DNA of 64,000 bases from Paralichthys olivaceus (lineage: Eukaryota > Chordata > Actinopteri > Pleuronectiformes > Paralichthyidae), in NCBI RefSeq assembly GCF_024713975.1, contig NC_091107.1, positions 12,885,501 to 12,949,500 on the forward strand. Direction: 5' to 3'. The notes beneath the pieces were generated by a model. It made no database searches. It was not told the DNA's origin and saw nothing but the letters and a program-made list of their open reading frames with translations. The position numbers and the translations under genes were made by a program. Position 1 is the stretch's first letter, and each line of letters opens with the position of its first letter. Shown in pieces: positions 27,121-45,417 of this stretch.

Positions 27121-28605
27121 CCCTTCGACTTTGAACGAGCGCAGAGGGTTTTGTAGTTCTGAAGATGTAGTTTGTGTTTTAACGTTTGATCAGAAAGTAC
27201 ATTTGCTGAGGTACTGCATTTAAATATAGATTAAAGTGGTATTTCTACTCAGGGTATTTCATTTAATTACTCCACTACATTTATCTGACAGCTTGTGTTA
27301 CTTTATACATTTTCACATAAGAAAATACAAAGAGCCTATAAAATGTGACGATTTGTGATACATAAAACTTCTGAACCAAAATACAACTACAGCAGAGAAA
27401 TTATTTGTGGACTGTCGTGACAGGATGCAACTAAGTTTATTAACTTTGTCACTGTATTTAAGTATTTTTTTATGTTTCTGTACTTAAGCAGGTTTACCGT
27501 ACTTTCTACTTCATTGCATGTTTACAGCACAAAGCATTATATATTCATTGCTTATCTATATTTTAAAAAAGTAATCAATGATTTTGTAATAAACAGAATA
27601 TACTGTAGGTGTTAATGGTGTAGTAAACTGTCGTATTAGGGTATAGACTACACTCAGCAAGCGCTCTTTAATACTTTAAATATTTCTCTCAAGTAGAAAA
27701 GTGTGGTACTTTAGTACTTCCCCCATCTGGTTGATTGACAAATTATATATTACAGAATATTTATATGATATTTATAAGTAAGCTGTTAGAAGGCTGTGGA
27801 CCAGTTAGTAGTGAAATTAAGTTCATTTGACTTGAGTTGTGTTGTCATGTTTGAGGCACTTTTAATAGTGCTGGTGGTTTGATTGTTGTTTTGTCCCTCA
27901 GTGTTTCCCTGAGAATCTTTAGTATCTTTTGTTGCACAGCACCTCTCAGGCCACAAGAGTGCAGGCCATACCAACATGACACACTGGTGTCAAGCAAAGG
28001 TGATACAACCCTTCATTATTCTCTTCATTCTACCCTCCTCACTCCTGGGTCAGGTTAAAAAGTCCTCTGTTATTCCAGGGCACAATCCAACTTTCCCATT
28101 CATCCTGTTAATAGGTTGCTTCACTTTTACAACTCTGCCACGACATCTGCATTACATCAGTATCAACTTAAGGCCTCTAATGGCTGAATGATCTGGAATG
28201 AGAATTTGATTTGGATTGTACTAACATTGAAGACGTTATTGTGGCCACCAGCAAATTTCATACTGTTCTGCAGTGACGTAGCCTGTCTCCTGTACAGCTA
28301 CATACAATGATACTCATTACATTACACAAGTCTGAAAACCCCCCTCTGTATAACTGCATTATAACTCCTTAACATTCAGTTGCTGAGTCCAATGAAATTG
28401 AGTATTTGTATGGAAGAATAACAAAAAACAGACAGCAAATCACATCAAGCTAAATTTTAATGTTCTTTTTCTTCTCCGTAGTATTATGTACATTAAAATA
28501 TATTGCACTTGAATAAACCAGTAATGAATTGACGTTCTCATTTTTATTTGTTCCTTTTTTATCATTTTATGAATAGCCTCCTTAGATGGTAACCCATGTG
28601 TGAGC
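27121..28605. other. Interval between zdhhc promoter and pcyt1a 3' end
   Basis: No exon seen. The right-hand 160 bp (about 28440-28605) are likely pcyt1a 3' UTR. The sequence includes a degraded region of repeated TACTTTAGTACTT-like text near 27440-27720. Confidence 0.5.
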
Positions 28606-33568
<4,963 letters not shown>

Positions 33569-34332
33569 CCTGGACGTTCTGCTGCCGTGTCACTGCACCG
33601 GCGTGTCACTCCTCTCAGCTGATTCAAGTCGTGTGAAGGGGGCTGTTTGTGAGTACACTTCCCATCGGCCGGCCTGCCTGTTCACTGATGACGGGAGAAC
33701 ATAGTGAGCAAAGTTCACAGACTCTCTGGTGAAGGCATTTGGAAATGGAGATTGCACTTGTCATCAATACTGAACTTTTGAGGATTTTCCCTTTCTTCAT
33801 TTGGTATCGCTGACACTTCAAAGTCACACTTTTAGTAAACTTCATGGTCTTCGTGGAACAGTCCAGGTAGAGGTGAAAGTTCAAATTCATGTTGTGAAAC
33901 ATTTCTTAGATTTCCTTCGAGACTATGTTGTGTAGGAAGTATGATATATGGTCCAGAGCTTTCACAACTTGCAGCCTTTGGAACCAAACACTGAAGCACA
34001 AAGTGTCCCAACATTGCACTAAACTGTCAGAACTTACCCACAGCAAAGCAGTTTGGGTACATCTTGAAATCAATAACGTGTCGCTGCATGTCATAGCACA
34101 TTTAGTGTTTTACACCAGCTGCTACTTTATCATACACACTGTTGACTCTGTAGCACCAGCTGCAGATTGACCCTGCTGTTAAAAGATTTACACACAGGTA
34201 CTGTCTAAAACAACCAAATCATATTACATAGTCTCAAATGCATGTGCAGAAATGCTTTCAATTTTAGTATTTATTTGGACATATATGTCAAGCGAAGAAT
34301 TTTTAGCCGTATGAGCAAAACCATTAGTTTAA

Positions 34333-34652
34333 AGGAACAGTGTGTAGAATTTTGTGATATCTAGTGTTGAAGTTGCATGTTGCAGCTGATCACTCCTCAC
34401 CTCACCCTCTCCTTCCAAACATGAAAAAGAACCTGTGGTAGCCTTTTATTGTCATAAAAACTCAAAAGGTGTTTAGTTTGTCCAGTCTGGACTAATGTAA
34501 AAAACATGGCGGCCTCCGTAGAGAGGGTCCCCTCGATGTAAATATAAAGAATTTGAATAGATGAAATGAACTAGTGAAAACATCATGAGGATTATTCTAC
34601 ATGAAATATCTGCCAATAGATCCCTTTCACCTTAATCTTACACAATGGTCCT
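34333..34652 (+). mobile_element. TTAA-flanked MITE (piggyBac-like), 320 bp
   Basis: Flanked by TTAA at 34329-34332 and 34653-34656. The ends are inverted repeats: AGGAACAGTGTGTAGAATTT on the left, TCTTACACAATGGTCCT on the right. The interior, with ACATGGCGGCCTCCGTAGAG AGG, is shared with the copy at 62508 in the other orientation. TTAA duplication is typical of piggyBac transposition. It has no ORF and so is non-autonomous. Confidence 0.75.
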
Positions 34653-35689
34653 TTAAATGTCTCAAAAACTATTGTAGTGGATTCATGTGAAATGTTCTGA
34701 CATTCATGGTGCCCAGAGGATGAAGCTTATATACTGACTCCTCCATCAACACCACAATGAGGTTGACGTCTGTGGTTTTGAGTACACTGTCTCCACAGCT
34801 AATCGATGAGTTTCTATTAAATTTAATACAGAAGTTCATGAATTTTTGTAACTTTGGTGATGCCTTAACATTTCATTTGTAGCGCCATCATCACGTCAAC
34901 AATTCAATCTGTCCAATACATTATGGTTTATGACAAAATAAATTACATTTCCATTAGATGTACTTTGAGTTTAGTGCTACTTCTGTTGCTAACATGGTGA
35001 ACATGTAGCTGCAACATCAACATGTTAGTGTTGTTATTATAAATATGTTAGATTGAGATACCAAAACTAAAATGTCAATCAGTAGAACGCATAACTCCGC
35101 CAAGGTCCAACAGTCCCCTTATGTCAATTCACTAGATCCACATTTTTGTCATCTGCACCAAATCACACACACACTAATAATTATCAGTTCTCTAAACATC
35201 TATCTTTTATCTTTATTCATCAAGATTCATGAATCATCTTCTGAGAAATCAATAGCAATAGGGAGAGGGTGGTGGAATGTTTATTTATAAAAGGGAGGGC
35301 GGTTCCCTAGCATAATCAATAACAATCAATATAATTAATATCACTTATCAAAAAATTTATGATCAACATGTTGAAAATACAGCCACTGTCATTTGTGAAT
35401 AAAAAGTTAAAAGATGCAATATTTGATATTTAAATAGATTTTTTTTAAAATACAATAAATAATACAATATAAAGACATGAGACTGAAAAAGTTAAAGCTC
35501 CTCCCTGCTCTCCCCTAAAAACTCATACAATCCCACCCAGGACTGATCACTGTGTAAATATAGCCTCAGTGAGACACATGGCTGCTGAATGTAATTAAGG
35601 GTGTGTTCTGTGTTCATAGAGGATACTTCTCAAACATTGTCATGAATATTTTTTGAATGGTTGCATAAACACAATGTTGTTTTTGTTGA

Positions 35690-35995
35690 TTGTAAAGGAG
35701 GTTATGTTTTCACCCCTGTCCAATTTCCATGCCATTTTTGTAAAGTGGTGGGAAACAAACCAGAGAAGAACCTGTTTTGGTGTGGATCCAGTTCAGGGCG
35801 TGGAGCTTTCATCGACAGTTTCACATTACTCAGGGAATCATTCATGGAACTTGATAGAGAAAGAGAAATGAGGCACATTAAGTGAACTGATTACTATGAG
35901 TTTGTGAGATTTGGTGCAGCTTGATTGGATTGAAAGACACTGTTGGGCCTTGGCGTATGTATGTTGCTCTACTGAGTGCTGTTGTAGTTACTTAT
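35690..35995 (+). repeat. Dispersed repeat F1, nearly full-length copy
   Basis: From AAAGGAGGTTATGTTTTCAC CCCTGTCC through TCATGGAACTTGATAGA to CACTGTTGGGCCTTGGCG and TCTACTGAGTGCTGTTGTAG. About 40 kb of the window contain at least ten relatives. Confidence 0.65.
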
Positions 35996-36935
35996 GAATT
36001 TAAACATTAATCCAACCTCTTTGTGAACATGCAGGAGACACCCAGAGCAACTGGAACATTCAGGAAAGTTCACAGAAATGTTCTTCACGTGTTTTACTTT
36101 CGTTCTAACATCTTCCACATGAATAAGAGTCGACTCAACGCACAGGAACATGGTTAAGGTTCTTTTATAGAATCAAATCAAGTTCAACAGAAACAGAAGA
36201 AACAGCCGCCCAACTGGTTTGAGGACACATGGATCAGTGACTTCACAGGAATTTTTCACCTGTGAACATAATGACCTGGAGCAAAGGGGTGGGGCTTTCC
36301 CTGTGAGAGCATGCAGGGTGGCAGTATTTCTTTACAGTGCTTCCTCTCACTTCCTGATCTCTGCACAAATATGTGGAGGGACAAACAAAGGACGGCCTGT
36401 TGTTATACTCTGGACCTCTGAGATATTACCCAGCAGCAGAGGTGAGACTGTGATGACACTGAAGTTACTCTCTGATTATTGTCAAAACTAAAGGTTGCTG
36501 GTTGAACCACAGGGAGATACTGTGCAGTGCTGTAAACGCCAGGTGTCGACAGTAGCAGAATAAATCAGACTGCAACACAGACTGTGATTTCGGCAGATTT
36601 CAGTTTCACTTGTTATCACCATGTCATAGGTTGAGATTAATCCAAGTGGGTGGAGCCAGAATAAGAATACAGATTTTCCGTGGATTGAAAACAGTTTTTC
36701 ACCAGCTTAGTCAGGAGCACATTGTAATTACACTGAGAGGTGAGTAGATAAGTAACTAACTTCTGTCAGTGAAAAGTGTCTCAAAGGTTTTACAACAGTT
36801 TTATGTTGTGTGTTTACATCCATGTGATTTTTCGTTTAATTACTTTAATTAATGTCTGACTGATTTATTTTCATGTGAGGATCTGACTCTGATAACTCTC
36901 GTCTGTAGATTATTTGCCCGTCGCTGGTGTAAAGT

Positions 36936-39900
36936 ATGTTCTTGTGGAATTATCTGACCGTGCTCCTGCTGATAGCTGCTCAGATATGTGAAGGTAAGGC
37001 ATGATGCATGTTCACAGACACAAGTATAACATGCACTCCATACACAGTCAATTTGACAATAAGCGATACAACAGCAGCTTCTGGGAAACAGTCAGGAAGA
37101 ATTTGAGGAAGTGACATTTCTTTGGAAAGCCAACATGTTGTGAGAAAATGACCTGAACTGTGGTATCAGGCTTTTCAGCTGATATACTGAATATGCAGCC
37201 ATATGATGATTTATTGTGTAACAGCTACAGAGAGCAGCTGATTGTTTTTCCTCAATGTGGTAATACTTTGGATGAACTGTCTGTTTTGACAGTTCATGTT
37301 GACCCAAACAAAGCACGACAGTGACTTTAGGCTATGGGATAATAAACGTGTGTCATATTCCCAAACTAAAAATGTTGTAATCTTATTTATTAAGAAGCCT
37401 TGTATAATTTAATGATTGTAATAGAAATGTTAACTGTCTGTGAAACCTTGTATGTAATGTCTTTCTAGTCCATGAACAATGGTACTTCCGTTAGCACAGT
37501 CAGCACTGGATCAAAGCCAGTTCTAATGGTCACAGATGCATTTGTTTCTTAGGTCAAGGACACAAGGTTTCACAGACAGTTGAAACTTCCATTACAATCA
37601 TCTGCTGAAAATATTTTTACATTTGAGTTTTCCTTCTTTAAAATCTGCCCCTGCCTTCTGGATCCTGTCTTTTTTTCAGACCATCAGTTTCCGATCAGCG
37701 TTGCAGGACAAAGCTGCAAATTAACAAAATGTATGGCGAAACTGAAAAGTGTGTGTTGTAAAATGAACTCTGAAACAACAGACACCAATAGGAGTGGGCA
37801 TGTATGTCACCCTTTCAGTTCTAACGTTTCAGAATTGTTTTCCAACGTACGTGCACCAATTTTCAGATTAGCATTTACAAGGTTTCAAATCTGGAAAATA
37901 AACCGATGCACTGGGAGAAGACTGATACATTTCAAAAATTTGAAAAAAGAGCACTGCAGTTTAGGAAAACTCAAATTCAAAATAATTCAATTTTCATCCT
38001 TTTCTCTTCGAATCACATTTTTTAGATAACAAGTTTTGAAAGCCTTTGTTCCAGTTTAAGAAAAAGAGATTGATCCCATATTATAAGTCAGACCCTCTCA
38101 TAAACCTCACGGTTGCCTCATTATCTGTTTTCCCATTTGAACTTGTTTATATCTGTCCGGGGGTTTCACTCTAGAATTGCTAGTCATTTACTCTGAGTCA
38201 TTTGGAAATGATGTCATTGATGCAGGCAGAAACTGTGGATGATAAGTCATGAAATAGGTTACGCAACCTTCAGCAAAGCTTGTAAAATCTTAATGTTCCT
38301 GTGTCTAATTTATTCTTATTTAAAAGTGTCTCTCTTTTTATCTCTTCGTCCCTCAGCGGCTCACATATGTGACAAATTGGGGAAACTGAATTTTGGCCAC
38401 GCGTTCTTTGGCACCAACGTCCAAGTTAAGTTGCGGCTGTTCACCAGGGAAAATGTCACCTGCGGCACGCTCCTGTCCCACACCAACCTGTCTGCCCACC
38501 CACAGTTCAACTTGTCTCGACCCACCACCTTCATTATTCACGGGTATCGGCCCACAGGGTCTATTCCTCTGTGGATGGACAGCAGCGTGGAGCTGCTGCT
38601 GGCCAGAACGGACACCAACGTCATAGTGGTAGACTGGAACCATGGAGCTACCAATGTGAACTATTTAAAGGTGGTGGAAAACTTGCAGGAGGTAGCAGCA
38701 AACCTCACTGGGTTCGCTGAAAGGATGCAGGTATGAGATGGGTCTGACACTCTCTGTGATCTCATGTTACTCAGACTGCTGTGTGTAACACGATGTAATA
38801 ATGATCTCCTCAGGAACACGGGGCATCTCTGAGCTCCATCCACATGATTGGAATCAGTCTCGGAGCTCATATATCAGGTTTCGTAGGCGCCAACCTGAAT
38901 GGCTCGATTGGAAGAATTACAGGTAAGAACGACTCATTTTGGAACATGGATTCAGATCATTTTGTTTCTTCCTGATCCACAATTACTGATTTTCTGATCA
39001 CACTGATCACACTGATCACAAATTCATAAATTCATCCACTGATCGTCCGGTTAGTGGATGACCCTCTCTACCTCCTGAGCCACAGCCTCTCCAGCACCTA
39101 TATCATTTACTGTTGTGTTCAGAAATAAAGGGACATTTCACCTGAGGTCTGCTGATGTGATGTTTGCAGCTCTGGATCCTGCCGGGCCTCAGTTCACTGG
39201 CACTGCACCAGAGTTGCGACTGGACTCCACAGATGCCCAGTTTGTGGACGTCCTGCACACAGACATCGATGGTGAGTTGAGCTGAATTTCAGTCAGATAT
39301 ATTCAAAACTATTTCAGATATGTTGTATAACTTCTTTTTCTCCGTATGTGTAAAACACTCATGTTCACGTTCACAGCTCTGGGCTACAGGGAGCCTTTGG
39401 GTCACATTGATTTCTACCCAAATGGAGGAACTGACCAACCCGGCTGCCCAAAGACCATCTTCTCTGGTACAGCCTGTAAAATCATGGGACTTGTGTTTCA
39501 AGGATACAAACATAATAATAACATTTCTTTCTCCATGTTGCTTCTGTACAGGAACTTCTTATTTCAAATGCGACCACCAGAGATCAGTGTTCCTCTTCCT
39601 CGGCTCGGTGAATCAGACGTGTTCCATCAGGGCGTTCCCCTGCTCGTCCTACAGCGACTTTCTGGACGGAAACTGCCTGAGCTGTGAGCAGTTTGGTGCT
39701 GCTGGGTGTCCTGTCTTTGGTTAGTACTCACATTATCTAGTTTTTTACTCTCAGAACTTACTAGAAAACAATATGTAAAGATAAGATCTACTGTTAATGG
39801 AAACATGAATTGTGTGTGATTCAAGATGTTTACTGTCACACAAGTTTTACAGAAACAATGATGCACTTTTATTAGAACAAACTGTTTATCTCCACAATAA

Positions 39901-41282
39901 ATATTAAAATATGAACACTCAGAATAAACTCTTGAGTGTAGAATGATTTGTACAGTTTGTTGAATATTGCAGTATTGGGTATTTGAGGTATTTTCCATAT
40001 TGATAGAATCCAAAAGATATTTTCAGGTACAAAGTTCTTTGGAGTATTAGTAAGGTCTGTCAATGTTTCTGAATAGAAACCTTTATTTACAGAATGTTAT
40101 TGTTGACCTGACGCTGCTGTTTTTGCTCAAACACAGGCTATGACGTCGCACAGTGGAAAGACAGCCTGGTGGGACTGGGCCAAACAAAAATGTTCTTCAC
40201 AACAAATCCAGAGTCTCCGTTCTGCAGTGAGTAACAGAACATGCATGATAACAATCATACTGGGGGGGGGGACAAAGGAGAGTAATGTAATCTCTGCATC
40301 TCTTGCAATAGTTTGAGGAAACACATTCAAGGGAAAAACAGGATTTGATCAAATAATCCCTAAAAAATGTGATGGCACATTCCAGTCTGTGAACCGAGTC
40401 AAGGACAATTGAACAGTTTTGTAGAAAAAGAAACAAATAATATCCAACACAATGATCCTTTAATATGACAGCATGAAGAACAACCTCACATTCTAGAATA
40501 GAAAAGGATAGAATGCACTGAACCAGCAGTTTAGGAGCAGAAAATAAAGAAGGGAAATTCAAAACTTGATTCCGAGTACACCTCATTTCAGTGAAGAGAA
40601 ATATTTTAAAGTCAGAAGGATGAACGTGTTGTGTTTTTGTCTCCTCTTAGCTACAGGCTACACAGTGGATGTGGTGATATGGAACACCAATATTCAGTGT
40701 GGATACATGACCATTAAACTTCATCATAATGGTACAGAAGCAGTGGCGACCATTGACCAGTGAGCCTTCTCTCCATTTATCATAACGCACCAATACTACT
40801 AATAATACTATAATGCATAAACTATGACTTCTTTTGTCGGTGTATTACTGTGTTCTCTCTGTATAATGTGTTTTTTTTTTCACAACAGTAAATCATCAAA
40901 GTTTGAGAAGTACACAGAGAGCAAGTTGTTCGCCCAGTTTGACAAAGGCATTGAGTCAGTGGACAAAATCTCTGTCAAGTTCTCCACTAAGAACCTGCTT
41001 AAGTCCAAATATAAGCTTCGTGTTCTGCGAATCCGTCTCACGCATCTGGAACTCAAGAAAACGTAAGCAACATATTTTTTTAAATGCAATATCTTATTAA
41101 TTTGACCTACTTGAGCCGTAATTTCCGTCATTCTTATAGTCGAATTAATCTTTTCTCCCAGCTCTATTAACAGTTATACGTGATCTCTATGTTACAGGGC
41201 TCTCTGTCGATATGACATCCTTCTTGAGGACAACACAGAGGTCACATTCAGGCCGATTACCTGTGAAGAATTCAACTTCTGA
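36936..41282 (+). CDS. liph: Membrane-associated phosphatidic-acid-selective phospholipase A1 (lipase H type), complete, 10 exons, 452 aa
   Basis: Secreted pancreatic-lipase-family PLA1 that makes 2-acyl-lysophosphatidic acid. Exons: 36936-36993, 38357-38730, 38814-38922, 39170-39271, 39377-39466, 39552-39719, 40137-40226, 40651-40759, 40889-41062, 41198-41282; all junctions stay in phase and it ends in TGA. Residues 1-20 form a signal peptide ([16 protein letters not shown]). [10 protein letters not shown] forms the oxyanion region. The nucleophile is Ser159 in GISLG, the acid Asp183 in LDPAGP, and His253 in KCDHQRS, each offset +5 from human LIPH. Paired Cys blocks ([21 protein letters not shown]) fit the family. 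The C-terminal half is the PLAT-like domain. Human LIPH is 451 aa. LIPI is the close alternative. Confidence 0.92.
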
Positions 41283-41807
41283 GGCACAATCAAACCTTGT
41301 GTCAGAAACTTTACTGTGTGTTCTGAGGCTGTCAGCTGCCTTGCACAGGAAAACAAAAAGGAAAAGAGAAAAGAAATCACATGGCAGCCAAAAATTTACT
41401 TACAAATTCAATGTGATATACCGGTGTATATACTGTATATGTGTTTTTAAGAGAAAATATATATTATATGTGTGTTTGTCTGGGAAAGGGACTGTATTTG
41501 ACTTTCACTCCTGGTTAAAATCTGAGCCATTTTAAACAATGTAAATTCATTCGTCCTCAATTTTTAAAAAACAAAAACAAAAATACTCTGTCCTTTTGTT
41601 CATTCAGCAGTCTCACAAAAAAGTAAATGAAATGACCTAACCTAAGTATTTTTTAATGTTATATAAGTATGTGTATATAATATTTATATGTTTTACTCTT
41701 TTTAACTCAAGCATAGAAAAATATTTATCAGATATGGGTTCAACAGGATATTTAAACATAGTTCTTTTTGTCAAATCAGGATCTCATGTCTCCGATGTTG
41801 ATTTCAG

Positions 41808-43642
41808 TCATTTAGACATGTGCTTCTTCATACGCTGAATCTCCATCTGCAACAAAACACCACAAAACAAACCATGAGAGTACTTTCTAACATTGAATCT
41901 AATGTTCTCAGCTCAGAAAACACAGATTCCACTGTTCTTCGTTTCTTTCGAGTTTCACCTGTAAAGTCAAGCGGATCCTTTTCTCCTCATCCAGCTCGTT
42001 CATCAGCAGTTTGATTTCTTTGCTGGAAAAACCAAATATTGTCACATTAGTTCAGCAAAACCAAATGATGGGGTGCAGGGATGGGACAGGCGGGCCATTT
42101 AACACAGATTTTGAACATAGATTAGAGCGACAAAGCCGTACTTGTGCTGACTCTTCATCTGCTCAAACTGGTCCCTCAGGTCCCTCAGCTCCGTCTGCAG
42201 CTCATCCAGGTTCGCTGACGTGTGTGTTGCTGGATGTCTGCTCGGCCGGGGGTCGGACCTGAGGCCCGGGGGCAGCACAGCAGAGAGAGCCTTTGGTAAC
42301 AGAGAGGAGAAGGATGGGATGGGCTCACTTTTTGGTGCCGCTGCCTGTAGAGAATAACCCAACATTATTATTTGACAGAAATCTGAGATAATAATTACAA
42401 GTATTTTTTTCTCTTTACGCTCACCGGCAGGGCAGAGCCATTGTGACTTGCTTCCTGACAGTTTTCTTTTAGTGTTGAAGCATCCAGCTCTTCACTCAGG
42501 TTTTCTTTTCTTTCCTTCTCCATCATGAGTGTTGCCTGTAAGTTGAGTCTAGTTTGAGATGTCTGATAAGTAAAGTACATCTAAATTCTATTCTAAATAT
42601 ATAAAACAAATGTCCCAGAGTTTGGTGCTCTCCAAAGAAACTATTGAAACAAATTATTCTAGTGAAAAGTGAAATGAATATTAAATACAGGGTGAGAATC
42701 TTCTGCTGTGTGTGTCAGTGTGTGTCAGAGAGGCAGCTCAGAGAAGTTAAATTTACCTCAAGGACAGATGAAACACAAACAGACCAGACCACACACTCAG
42801 CTGAGTTACAATGGTATGTAAGTGGTTAATGTAACATTGCTCTGGTTGGATTCTAAATATATAATTTCAAATGTATACTTCCCAGAGTCTGAAGCTCTGA
42901 CTGTAACCTCCCATCCCTTGCACCAGCTATCTGCTCATTCAGCTTCTCCGCCACTGACGCAATAGAGGCAAACTCCTCAGTGTCTTTGAGAGAAACGGAG
43001 AATTAATGTTAAAGAAAAATCCTCTTAGGACTAATTCAAACCCATCGTTATAGAATATATCGGCCCAATTCTAAAGAATACAGTAACATCCATTCTTTTC
43101 AAGCATGCAGCACGGTAGCATTTTATTTCTCATGACTTTGCCACAGATGAAACAGCAGTATGGTTGAGAGGCTTACCAGGAATGAGGGCTGAGCTGTAGC
43201 TGCCCATGAGGAATACAAGTGCAGTGAAAGACAGAAAGACCTGCAGAGACTTTAAATCTACATCTACAGACAGAGTGGAGCAGAATTCAACAGTCAGCTC
43301 AGTAAAACCTCGTGTTACATCTGAGAGACATTGAAAAGTTCTGAGAACAACTTTTTTCTTTTCTTTACTTCTCTACTTTTTGTGATTTTTAGCCATTTCA
43401 GACTTGGATGCTTCTTTATCAAACAGAATTTGGGGGTTTCTCAACAAACAGCTGTTCCTGTCATGCAGTGAACAAATGTGCAGCAAATGCAGGAACAGAT
43501 GCAGTGACAGATCTGAACAGTCATTAGTGAACATACTGAACCATTTAGAAGATTATTGTGAGTTGCGGTCGAAGGATCTGGAGCAAACACTCACCTTGTT
43601 TTGCCAGTGTCACCAGTGAGATACAGCAGCACCTGTGGTCAT
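41808..43642 (-). CDS. Small coiled-coil protein with a CIN85/CD2AP-type C-terminus and an N-terminal hydrophobic segment, no SH3 domains
   Basis: Well-supported exons (5' to 3'): 43263-43177, 42983-42879, 42535-42425, 42344-42142, 42022-41959, 41846-41808 (TGA). The last three give LDELQTELRDLRDQFEQMKS then ELDEEKRIRLTLQMEIQRMK, closely like the C-terminal coiled coil of SH3KBP1 (SELDEEKKIRLRLQMEV). The first listed exon encodes a hydrophobic stretch VFLSFTALVFLMGSYSSALI, either signal peptide or anchor. A start at 43642 (ATG ACC ACA G, donor GTGCTG) would give MTTDVDLKSLQ; a stronger donor at 43594 gives no in-frame ATG. Between 42879 and 42535 a 44-nt exon near 42742-42785 would keep phase, but this is unproven. 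There is no room for SH3 exons before the next gene. Existence likely; 5' end and name uncertain. Confidence 0.6.
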
Positions 43643-43865
43643 GGGACACCCTCCATTGTAACCCAGTGTGGTGGTCAGAGCATGTTGTGATGAAGGGTGC
43701 TACTGTCAGGTCTAAGTTTAGCTCAGGACAGAGTGGAGCAATAGTGCCCCGCTCACAAATATCACCGGGGCAGAGTGAAGGGCAGCAGCAGAGGTTTAAA
43801 GGGGCAAAGACAATGAAGTCACTGATGTTTACACTGCAGAAAACAGGAGGCAGAAGACGTGATCT

Positions 43866-43892
43866 GCTTTTATTGTGAAAAGTTCTGATTGG
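43866..43892 (-). promoter_or_regulatory. CCAAT box plus TATA-like element of the small coiled-coil gene
   Basis: On the minus strand GCCAATCAGAAC (CCAAT at 43892-43888) is followed about 14 bases later by AATAAAAGC (43874-43866), a TATA-like sequence. A start near 43840 would give a first exon ending at 43595 or 43633. Spacing is shorter than usual. Confidence 0.35.
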
Positions 43893-45417
43893 CTCTCCTG
43901 AACAGCTCTTAAAGGGACAACCAAGATTTCCCACATTAAGTCCAGTTTACTCATCACAGATTATTCTGCCATGTTGCAAAATCATTTGTATATATATTAT
44001 AGGGTGGGGGTGGTTGGTTTTGAGAAGGGTTTGAAATAAATACATGCATTATGGGAAATTTAGGCCCAAAATGTTTGGGATAAACTGGGAATATAAATTA
44101 GAGTCAAGATAACCCTGCTTCTTTTCCTCCCGGCAACTTTATGGACATTCAATTCCAAATTGCTGGAGTGCTTGAAGTTCTGCCACACCCTGAAATGAGT
44201 ATTGATTTAAATTTTATTGAACAGTAATTAAGGGAATTTAGTAAATAATTGAATGTAGTAATTAAATTTAAAATCTAATATCTATCTGAGGACATAAAAT
44301 AGTATGAGGTTTGATTAAGACTTAGACATTTCGACCATAGACACTGGCCTGAAAACTCCTGTATCCTCCCCTTTAATCCAATCCAACAGCTAATGGTTTA
44401 TTCCTTGGCCCATACTGCACCTTTCCACATTCTTTCAGTAAAATTGGTTCAATAGTTTTTGCAGAATCTTGCTGACAGACAAACAGCATTTAAAACAACA
44501 GCACTACTAATGAACTGATTCTGCATCTGTTCAAATCAACAGTAAAAATAAACACAACTCTGAAATGAAGTTTGTTAAATCGTTTTTTACTTCAAGTCTC
44601 AAACAATAAACTGAACATGTGATTATACAAGTTGTACGTAGTAGTAGCCAAGAGTCAGTTGAGGGGCCACGTTTCCTAATCAGAAACACCCATGAGTGAT
44701 AAAATAAGACACCTCATTGGATACGTTTTTACAAGCGATGAAGGTGAGATGTTAAAGTAAACATTTCTTGGATTGGACTCAAATGTTGCTGGACTGGTAA
44801 ACAAACAAACAAAAAATGATAATACTATGTGAAATAAAGAACGCCAAGATCACTAGCAGCAATTCCCAAATCCAAAAATACGTCAGGAAAAAAACGAGAC
44901 AATAGCATTTCATATAATACCATGTGTTAATCTTCTAAAACAAAGTACTGCAGTACTTCATAGATGAAACTGAAACACAAGTACCAGAGAACAAGTGTAA
45001 GCAACCACACTTCCTTATATACAAGCAGGTTGGGATTGTACTGAGAGAAGGGTTTGTGCAGTCCACCCAGCCGAAGAAATCTCAACGTTGTCTGCTTTCC
45101 AGTGTCACGTCTGCAGACTGTGCTGGGATACAGAAATAAACCACAGTGAATACATCCACATTTTTTTAATGTAATACAATATTACAAGTACTTTTATGAT
45201 TATTATATAATCATGATTTATTGAGTTACATAACCTTTTTAATTCGAAGAAATGACATCACAGTAAGCAAAAATACCAATGTAAACGCTAGTGGATGATT
45301 GCAGACTTCAAGGGGTTAAATGAGGGATACAGTAGCAAAGCCGATTCATACTATGTACTGAACAGGCCTACTTATGACCTGGTGATGGACGTCAGGACAG
45401 TTTCTTACCGGAGGTTG
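43893..45417. other. Interval between the small coiled-coil gene and the BCLAF-like gene
   Basis: No exon found. The right part is probably the 3' UTR of the BCLAF-like gene. A reverse-oriented F1 fragment (TTCCTTGGCCCATACTGCAC ... CTTGCTGACAGACAAACA) occupies about 44375-44505. Confidence 0.5.

Larger units (their letters stand above)
33569..36935. other. Divergent intergenic region between pcyt1a and liph
   Basis: The two genes are transcribed away from each other, so both promoters lie here. It contains a complete TTAA element (34333-34652) and F1 copies in both orientations (about 35083-35270 minus, 35690-35995 plus). No exon is recognised; ORFs here are shorter than about 95 codons. Confidence 0.5.

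Noticed and set aside
37580-38029. 149-codon ORF in liph intron 1
   Set aside because: Lies inside the intron, has no splice borders in phase with liph, and its composition is that of random AT-rich DNA.
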